Positions 58,392 to 64,000 of a stretch of 64,000 nt of DNA are shown here, piece by piece; positions within the stretch are counted from its first letter, which is position 1; each line of letters begins with the position of its first letter. The position numbers and the translations under genes are program-made. The DNA lies in NCBI GenBank assembly GCA_963734125.1, contig CAVTGB010000003.1:1-64000 (forward strand). The letters run 5' to 3'. Origin of the DNA: DATARH01 sp963734125 (lineage in GTDB: Bacteria > Pseudomonadota > Alphaproteobacteria > ATCC43930 > CGMCC-115725). The notes under the pieces were generated by a model. That model saw only the letters and a program-made list of their open reading frames with translations. It did no database searches and was not told where the DNA came from.

Positions 58392-60023
58392 TCACCGATT
58401 GGGCGGCGTCTGCGCCACATAAAGCTCGCGCAAGCGGGTCTTCATGACCTTGCCGGTCGCGGTATGCGGCAGTTCGTCGACGACCACCACCTCGTCGGGC
58501 AGCATCCAGCGCGGAAAGCGTTCGCCGAGAAACTGAATGAGGGCGGAGGGCTCGGGCCGCTGGCCTGCCGGCGTTCCCGCGCGCGGCGTGACGATGAGGA
58601 GCGGGCGCTCGCCCCAGCGCGGATGCGGGATCGCGATCGCCGCGGCTTCGCCGACATCGCCGTGCGCCATCGCGGCGACTTCGAGGTCGATCGAACTGAT
58701 CCACTCGCCGCCCGATTTGATGACGTCCTTGCGGCGGTCGCTGATCTGCATGTAGCCGTCGGGGTCGATCGAGGCAACGTCGCCCGTGTGGAACCATCCG
58801 TCGGGCTCGACCGCGGCGGCGGTGGCTTCGGGGTTCTCGAAATAGCCGCTGACGATCCACGGCCCGCGCACCAGGAGTTCGCCGACCGAGATGCCGTCAT
58901 GCGGCAGCTCTTTGCCATCGTCGCCGACGATCTTCATCTCGACACCGTAAACCGGCCGCCCCGCCTTGGCCTTGACCGCCCGCTTGCCCTCGGCATCGAG
59001 CCCGGCATGCTTTGCCTTTAGGGCCGAGACGGTGCCGAGCGGGCTCATCTCGGTCATGCCCCACCCCTGCACCATGTCGATGCCGCGCGCTTCGAAGGCC
59101 GTCATCAAGGAGGGCGGCACCGCCGCGCCGCCGGAGAGGACGCCGCGCAACGTCGGACAGGCCGCACCGGCCTCGCGCAGGTAGGCTTCCATCGCGAGCC
59201 ATACCGTCGGCACGCCGAGGCTCAGTGTCACCCCTTCGGCGTTGAACAATTCGCACAGGCTCGCGCCGTCGAGGCGCGCCCCCGGCCATACCAGCTTGGC
59301 GCCGTTCATCGGCGCGGTATAGGCGGTGGCCCAGCCGCAGGCGTGGAACAGCGGCACGATCGGGCACACGACGTCCGATGCGGTCATCGGGATCGCATGC
59401 GGCAGCGAGGCGGCGAGCGCGTGGATGACCGTCGAACGGTGGCTGTAGAGGACGCCTTTCGGGTGGCCGGTGGTGCCCGAGGTGTAGCACAATGACGCGG
59501 CATCGCGCTCGTCGAACTCGGGCCACTCGTAATCCTCGCTCTCGCCCTCAATGAGGCTGTCATAGGTCGCCGCCACCGGCAGCTTCGTCTCCGCCTCGCC
59601 GAGGAGGATGATCCGGCAATCCTTGGGAAATTGCGGCAACAGGCGCTCAACCAGCGGGATGAACGAAGTTTCGACGAACAACAGCCGGTCGGCGGCGTGA
59701 TTGATGATGTAGACGATCTGCTCGTCGAACAGGCGCGGGTTGATCGTGTGGCACACCGCGCCGATCCCGGAAATGCCGTAATAGAGTTCGAAATGGCGAT
59801 AGGTGTTCCACGCCAAGGTGCCGATGCGGTCGCCGGGCTTGATGCCGAGGCGCAATAACGCGCGCGCCAGCCGCCGGGTGCGGGGTTCGGCGTCGGCATA
59901 GGTGTAGCGATGGATCGGACCCTCGATCGTCCGCGTTACTATTTCGGTATCGGCATGATAGAGCGCGGCGTGTTTAAGAATCCCCGAGATCAGCAACGCC
60001 CGCTCCGACATCAACCCGCGCAT
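58392..60023 (-). CDS. Medium/long-chain acyl-CoA synthetase (AMP-forming ligase)
   Basis: 543 aa, uninterrupted. Seen: LRLGIKPGDRIGTLAWNTYR then HFELYYGISG; the P-loop SLCYTSGTTGHPKGVLYSHR; VVCPIVPLFHACGWATAYTA; GVPTVWLAMEAYLREAGA; VQGWGMTEMSPLGTVS; GWFHTGDVASIDPDGYMQIS then DRRKDVIKSGGEWISSIDLE; and the catalytic Lys region LPHTATGKVMKTRLRELY. Wording is of the AlkK/FadD3-like fatty-acyl group. Start ATG 60023 has GGGAGG-type sequence upstream (CGGGAGGGAACG). Pairs with the nitronate monooxygenase gene. Confidence 0.93.
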   Translation of the reverse strand: MRGLMSERALLISGILKHAALYHADTEIVTRTIEGPIHRYTYADAEPRTRRLARALLRLGIKPGDRIGTLAWNTYRHFELYYGISGIGAVCHTINPRLFDEQIVYIINHAADRLLFVETSFIPLVERLLPQFPKDCRIILLGEAETKLPVAATYDSLIEGESEDYEWPEFDERDAASLCYTSGTTGHPKGVLYSHRSTVIHALAASLPHAIPMTASDVVCPIVPLFHACGWATAYTAPMNGAKLVWPGARLDGASLCELFNAEGVTLSLGVPTVWLAMEAYLREAGAACPTLRGVLSGGAAVPPSLMTAFEARGIDMVQGWGMTEMSPLGTVSALKAKHAGLDAEGKRAVKAKAGRPVYGVEMKIVGDDGKELPHDGISVGELLVRGPWIVSGYFENPEATAAAVEPDGWFHTGDVASIDPDGYMQISDRRKDVIKSGGEWISSIDLEVAAMAHGDVGEAAAIAIPHPRWGERPLLIVTPRAGTPAGQRPEPSALIQFLGERFPRWMLPDEVVVVDELPHTATGKVMKTRLRELYVAQTPPNR

Positions 60024-60261
60024 CGTTCCCTCCCGTTCGCCACCCCGTCGCCCATTCTGCGGAGTAGACCCGCGCTGCACGACGATCTCAAGCCTCTCAA
60101 GCGTCGGTCAGTGTGCCGTGCATCACGTCGCGCCGCCGAGGATGTAACAGCCGAGGTCGCCGGGGCTGGCTCCAAGGCTGCGACCCGGCTACGATCGGGC
60201 ATGGTCAGGACCTTGCCCGCGCGAACCATCGGCTCCGCGATCGCCGCGGCGCCCGGTTGAA

Positions 60262-60855
60262 ATGAACGCCTCCGCAGCGCGCGGCGGACGGTTGCGCCAT
60301 GTCGCGGCCCTGTCGCGCCACCGCTACAGCACCTGGGCGCTGGCCGCGATGGCGTTCACCGACGCCTCGGTTCTGCCGCTGCCGCCCGATTTGCTGCTGG
60401 TCCCGATGATCCTCATCCAGCCGGAGCGAGCCCCGGTGCTGCTCGTCATCTGCACACTCGCCTCGTCCCTCGGCGCGGGCGCCGGCTACCTGATCGGCTA
60501 CGGACTGTGGAGCGCGGTTGGGGCGCCGCTGATGCAGCTCTACGGCCATGCCGACGGCTTCGCGGCCTATCAGCGCCTGGTCCATGATTGGGGGGTCTGG
60601 TTCATCATCGGGAAGGGCTTCACCCCGATCCCGTTCATGGTCGCGACGATCGCCGCCGGGGTTGCCGCGATGCCGCCCCTACCTTTCATGATCGCCGTGC
60701 TCGTCGCGCGAGGATTGCATTTCGCGATTTTCGGCACTCTGTTGATGCTTTACGGCGGCAGGGTGCTGTCACTGGTGGCGCGCTATGAACGGCCGCTCGC
60801 CGTCATCTCCATCCTCGTCGTGGTCGGGTTGCTCGTTGCCTATCACCTGAGTTGA
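60262..60855 (+). CDS. YqaA/DedA-family (VTT-domain) membrane protein
   Basis: 197 aa, uninterrupted. About four to five membrane segments: LPPDLLLVPMILIQPERAPV, LLVICTLASSLGAGAGYLIG then YGLW, FIIGKGFTPIPFMVATIAAG then VAAMPPLPFMIAVLVARG, and LAVISILVVVGLLVAYHL. The G-x-G-K-G-F-T-P-I-P motif is typical of the YqaA/SNARE-associated group. Members are linked to membrane potential or lipid transport. Upstream 238 bases to the ligase start hold no gene I recognise. Confidence 0.88.
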   Translation: MNASAARGGRLRHVAALSRHRYSTWALAAMAFTDASVLPLPPDLLLVPMILIQPERAPVLLVICTLASSLGAGAGYLIGYGLWSAVGAPLMQLYGHADGFAAYQRLVHDWGVWFIIGKGFTPIPFMVATIAAGVAAMPPLPFMIAVLVARGLHFAIFGTLLMLYGGRVLSLVARYERPLAVISILVVVGLLVAYHLS

Positions 60856-60878
60856 ATCAGCAGCAGAAAGGAAGGCGC

Positions 60879-61184
60879 ATGTCCTACATCTACGTCGTGC
60901 AAATGAATATCCCGGCCGCGCACGAAGCCGAGTTCAACCGCATCTACGACACCGAACACGTGCCGATGCTGTCGAAGGTAAACGGCGTGCACAAGGTCAC
61001 CCGCTACCGGTTGACCAAGACCAACGATGCGAAGATGCAGAAATACCTGGCGATCTACGAGATCGATTCGCCTGCGGTCGTCGACAGCAAGGAGTGGGAG
61101 GTCGCCGGCGCCTGGGGCGACTGGGCCACCAAGATCCGCCCGCACACCACCGAGCGCCATCACAGCTTTTTCGAGAAGATCTAG
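60879..61184 (+). CDS. EthD/DUF4286-like small ferredoxin-like-fold protein
   Basis: 101 aa from ATG 60879, preceded by GAAAGGAAGGCGC. Seen: MNIPAAHEAEFNRIYDTEHV then PMLSKVNGVHKVTRYRL, the EthD-like pattern (E-x-E-F-N-x-x-Y-x-x-E-H-x-P-x-L). Dimeric alpha/beta-barrel proteins of this sort are small enzymes or chaperones in degradation pathways; exact role unknown. Its TAG stop overlaps the opposite-strand stop of the GH15 gene by four bases. Confidence 0.8.
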   Translation: MSYIYVVQMNIPAAHEAEFNRIYDTEHVPMLSKVNGVHKVTRYRLTKTNDAKMQKYLAIYEIDSPAVVDSKEWEVAGAWGDWATKIRPHTTERHHSFFEKI

Positions 61185-63018
61185 GGCCGCGCCTGGCCTA
61201 CCGGGTCGAGCGGCTCACTGGCGCTGCCGCGGGCGGCTGAGACAGTCTCGATCTGGGCCAAATTGGCCGCGGTGTTGATGATCGCGGTGTGCGAAAAAGC
61301 CTGCGGGAAGTTGCCGAGCAGCCGCTTGGCGGCCGGGTCGTATTCCTCGGCGAGCAGGCCCGAGATCGTTCCTGACCGCCAGGAGGCGCTCGAACAAGGC
61401 GATCGCGTCGTCGCGCCGCCCGATCAGGGCAAGACTGTTGGCCAGCCAGAAACTGCAGGCGAGGAACACCCCTTCGCCGTCCGGCAAACCGTCCGTCGCG
61501 GTCCGACTCGGATAGCGGCAGACGAAACCGTCGCGCACCAGCTCGCGCTCGACCGCCTCGATCGTGCCGCGCACGCGCGGGTCATCAGGCGGCAGGAACC
61601 CCAGCTGCGGGATCAGCAACAGCGAGGCGTCGAGGTCGCGCGCGCCGTAGTACTGGACAAAGGTGTTGCGCTTCGGGTCGTACGCCTTTTCGAGGATCTG
61701 CGCCGCGATGGTGGCCCGCAGCTTTTCCCAATGCTCTTTCGGCCCGTCGAGCCCGAATTGCTCGATCGACTTGATCGCGCGGTCGAATGCGACCCAACAC
61801 ATGATTTTCGAGAAGGTGAAGTGGCGCGGCGGGCCGCGAACCTCCCAGATGCCCTGGTCCGGCCGCTTCCCAGATCGTTTCCAGATATTCGAGCAGCTTC
61901 TTTTGCAGCTCCCAGGCGAAGGGGTTGCTTTCGAGCCCATAGCGCTGCGCGGCATAGAGCGCGTCCATCAGCTCGCCATAGACATCGAGCTGCAGCTGCT
62001 CAAAGGCGGCGTTGCCGATGCGCACCGGGCGGCTGTCGGCATACCCGGGGAGCCACGGGATCTCGTATTCGGTCAGTCGGCGCTCGCCCGCCAGGCCATA
62101 CATGATCTGCATCTCGGAGGGATGGCCGGCCGCTGCGCGCAGCAGCCATTCGCGCCAGGCCCGGGCCTCGGCGCGATAGCCCGCGCTGAGCAGCGCGTAA
62201 AGGGTCAGGGTCGCATCGCGGATCCAGCAGATCCGATAGTCCCAGTTGCGCACGCCGCCGATCCATTCCGGCAACGAGGTGGTGGCCGCCGCGACGATCC
62301 CGCCGGTCGGGTGATAGGTCAGCATCTTCAGGGTAATCAGCGAGCGGACGATGGCCTCCCGCCACGGCCCCTTCAGCGCGCAACGGCTCGACCAGTCGCG
62401 CCAGCCGTTCTCGACCGCGAGAAGGGCTTCCTCCGGCTCGCGGGAGCGGTATCCGCTGTGGTGCGAGGGATACCAGCTCATCGTGAACGGTACGGTTTCG
62501 CCGGCACTGACGGTGAACTCGCCGAGCGTCGTCAGCTCTGGCGTGCCCTTCAGCGCCACCGGCGTGATGAACTGGATCGCATTCGGCCCGGCCACCGCCT
62601 TAGGGCCGCCTAGATGCTGGCGCACCCAGGGAATGCCGCGCCCGTAGTCGAAGCGCAGGATGATCTCGGTGCGCATCCGCACGCAGCCCTGGTCGCCGCG
62701 GACCAGCCTGATCAGGTCTATCTGGTCGTCGCTCGCCGCAAGCGGCATGAAGTCGATGACCGTGGCGGCGCCTTCGGCGGTCTCGAACCGCGTCTCCAGA
62801 ATGCCGCTCTCGCCGCGGTAGCGGCGCGAGGAACCCGCGTCCGGATCTTGCGGCGCGATCAGCCATCTGCCGTGCTCGGGGGTGCCGAGCAATGCCGCAA
62901 ACACCGCTTCCGAATCAAAGCGCGGCAGGCAGAGCCAATCGATCGAGCCGCCGCGCGACACCAGCGCCGCGGTGCGGGTATTGCCGATGATGCCGTAATC
63001 CTCGATCGGGACGCTCAT
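61181..63018 (-). CDS. Glycoside hydrolase family 15 (glucoamylase/trehalase type; frameshifted)
   Basis: About 612 aa. Seen: YGIIGNTRTAALVSRGGSID then WLCLPRFDSEAVFAALLG, the bacterial GH15 opening; ITLKMLTYHPTGGIVAAATT then SLPEWIGGVRNWDYRICWIR with DATLTLYAL; PWLPGYADSRPVRIGNAAFE then QLQLDVYGE, which holds a catalytic Glu region; CWVAFDRAIK; ILEKAYDPKRNTFVQYYGAR; GEGVFLACSFWLANSLALIG; NFPQAFSHTAIINTAANLAQ. Frame changes near 61866 and 61372. The start ATG 63018 overlaps the TGA of a small upstream ORF, and the stop overlaps the convergent EthD-like gene. Acts on alpha-1,4/1,6-glucans or trehalose. Confidence 0.9.
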
Positions 63019-63206
63019 CGCGCGCTCTCATCGGTCATCCGCGCTCGATCCGTCAATTCGCACTGTTCTGATAACACGCACCCGGCGGCGATTGTTTCGC
63101 CCGGCAAAAGAGGCTCGCAGCGCCCAAAAAGAAGGCAGGGCGTCTGCCCTGCCAGCCCTTCCTTGCGGATTTTTCTGGGCCGGGGACCGTGATCCCCGGC
63201 CGGCAT
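63015..63206 (-). CDS. Possible 63-residue leader ORF coupled to the GH15 gene
   Basis: ATG 63206 is preceded at ideal distance by GGGAGG (minus strand), and the stop TGA overlaps the GH15 ATG (ATGA). Encodes GPRPRKIRKEGLAGQTPCLL and ends TDERARMTDESAR-like text; no family. The two strong hairpins at 63134-63201 lie inside its first 25 codons, so it may be an attenuator-type leader or may simply be chance. Codon use is plausible but not decisive. Confidence 0.4.
   Translation of the reverse strand: MPAGDHGPRPRKIRKEGLAGQTPCLLFGRCEPLLPGETIAAGCVLSEQCELTDRARMTDESAR
63123..63201 (-). terminator. Two hairpins upstream of GH15; one with terminator form on the minus strand
   Basis: GGCAGGGC/GCCCTGCC (63134-63153, 4-base loop) is followed on the minus strand by TTCTTTTT, a classic rho-independent terminator shape. 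GGCCGGGGA/TCCCCGGCC (63178-63201, 6-base loop) lies just before it in that direction. Both stand in the GH15-proS divergent gap, within a possible leader transcript of GH15, suggesting attenuation. Confidence 0.55.
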
Positions 63207-63370
63207 GGAGAACCTCCCTAAACTCGGGCCGCGCTTGTCGGCTGCGCAGGTCGTTTATGGCGTTACAGTACGCAAATTGCCGCACCGGGTCACGCGGTAT
63301 TTTGCTCGTCGCTGGTATTTTCGGGTCCGCCCCGGTACTAGATTGCCACAGTCACAAACCAGGGGGCGCC

Positions 63371-64000
63371 ATGCGCCTGTCCCAGTATTTTCTGCCGCTC
63401 ATCCGCGAGAACCCGAGCGAGGCGCAGATCGTCTCGCACCGTCTGATGCTGCGCGCCGGGATGATCCGCCAGTCATCGGCCGGGATCTATTCGTGGCTGC
63501 CCTTGGGGCTGCGCGTTTTGAAGCGGGTCGAACAGATCGTGCGCGAGGAGCAGGACCGCTCCGGCGCGCAGGAGATCCTGATGCCGACGATCCAGCCGGC
63601 CGAATTGTGGAAGGAGAGCGGGCGCTACGAGGATTACGGCAAGGAGATGCTGCGTATCCGCGACCGTCACGAGCGCGAGATGCTGTACGGACCAACCAAC
63701 GAGGAGCAGGTCACCGAAATCGTCCGCGCGGCGGTCCGCAGCTATCGCGATCTGCCGAAAAACCTCTACCACATCCAATGGAAATTCAGGGACGAGGTTC
63801 GCCCGCGCTTTGGCGTCATGCGCGGCCGCGAGTTCCTGATGAAGGACAATTACAGCTTCGACCTCGATGCCAAAGGCGCCAAGCACTCCTACAACAAGAT
63901 GTTCGTCGCGTATTTGCGCACCTTTGCGCGGATGGGGCTGAAGGCGATCCCGATGCGCGCCGATACCGGCCCCATCGGCGGCGACCTCAGCCACGAGTTC
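63371..64000 (+). CDS. proS: Prolyl-tRNA synthetase, N-terminal part
   Basis: The first 210 residues are present; the gene continues past the window. Seen: MRLSQYFLPLIRENPSEAQI, the alphaproteobacterial ProS opening; RAGMIRQSSAGIYSWLPLGL then RVLKRVEQIVREEQDRSGAQ; EILMPTIQPAELWKESGRY (class II motif 1 region); LYGPTNEEQVTEIVR; PKNLYHIQWKFRDEVRPRFG then VMRGREFLMKDNYSF (motif 2 with the catalytic Arg). Attaches proline to its tRNA. Short form without the editing insertion cannot be judged yet. Divergent from GH15. Confidence 0.97.
   Translation, partial: MRLSQYFLPLIRENPSEAQIVSHRLMLRAGMIRQSSAGIYSWLPLGLRVLKRVEQIVREEQDRSGAQEILMPTIQPAELWKESGRYEDYGKEMLRIRDRHEREMLYGPTNEEQVTEIVRAAVRSYRDLPKNLYHIQWKFRDEVRPRFGVMRGREFLMKDNYSFDLDAKGAKHSYNKMFVAYLRTFARMGLKAIPMRADTGPIGGDLSHEF

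Noticed and set aside
60011..60229. Small minus-strand frame upstream of the acyl-CoA ligase
   Set aside because: No ribosome site, no family and Arg/Ala-rich text; the stretch is treated as intergenic.

Overview
The window looks like a high-GC (roughly two-thirds G+C) alphaproteobacterial chromosome, probably Rhodospirillales or Hyphomicrobiales. The reasons are the imp-type order of the type VI secretion genes (with impD/tssC2 and impE/tagJ), an AapP-like amino-acid ABC ATPase, and palindromic GC-rich repeat families known from that class. Many genes, including pyrF which is usually essential, are broken by single-base shifts, mostly +1. I read these as consensus errors of a noisy assembly, and annotate each broken gene as one CDS spanning its pieces.

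Layout. 1-8.6 kb: end of a coxG-like gene, ridA-like, pyrF, an AapP-like ABC ATPase, a class III CoA-transferase, and an aromatic-degradation group (TauD-type dioxygenase, meta-cleavage hydrolase, Rieske dioxygenase beta and alpha subunits) interrupted by palindromic repeats and a DUF559 nuclease gene; then a PPOX/F420-type oxidoreductase and phage-like remnants. 9.3-16.7 kb (+): clpV, hcp, and an effector-like island made of an orphan low-GC gene, a 5'-truncated second hcp, a GH75-like protein and an alginate-lyase-like protein. 16.8-26.0 kb (-): tagH, tssK, tssL, tssM, tagF, pppA. 26.2-40.7 kb (+): vgrG, two unknown genes, tssA, B, C, C2 (impD), tagJ (impE), E, F, G and a methyltransferase. 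40.8-48.6 kb (+): a probable signalling and envelope block with a nucleotide cyclase, two membrane-anchored Ser/Thr kinases, a Sel1-repeat protein, an M15-like peptidase, a glycine-zipper repeat protein and a membrane-anchored trypsin-like protease. 48.9-64 kb: housekeeping and metabolic genes (two-subunit TPP decarboxylase plus GMC oxidoreductase, histidine kinase, clpB, RNase D, nitronate monooxygenase, acyl-CoA ligase, YqaA/DedA protein, EthD-like protein, GH15 glucoamylase with a small leader ORF, and the start of proS).

How it fits together. The T6SS is nearly complete: baseplate E/F/G/K, sheath B/C/C2, cap TssA, membrane complex L/M, tube Hcp, spike VgrG and recycling ATPase ClpV. I find no TssJ and no PAAR protein. 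TagH (FHA), PppA, TagF and two kinases give the parts of a threonine-phosphorylation switch. The most interesting material is the cargo-like island beside hcp, the vgrG gene whose first 700 bases are AT-rich, and the accessory genes (methyltransferase, kinase with a nuclease-like tail, M15-like peptidase) attached to the secretion locus.
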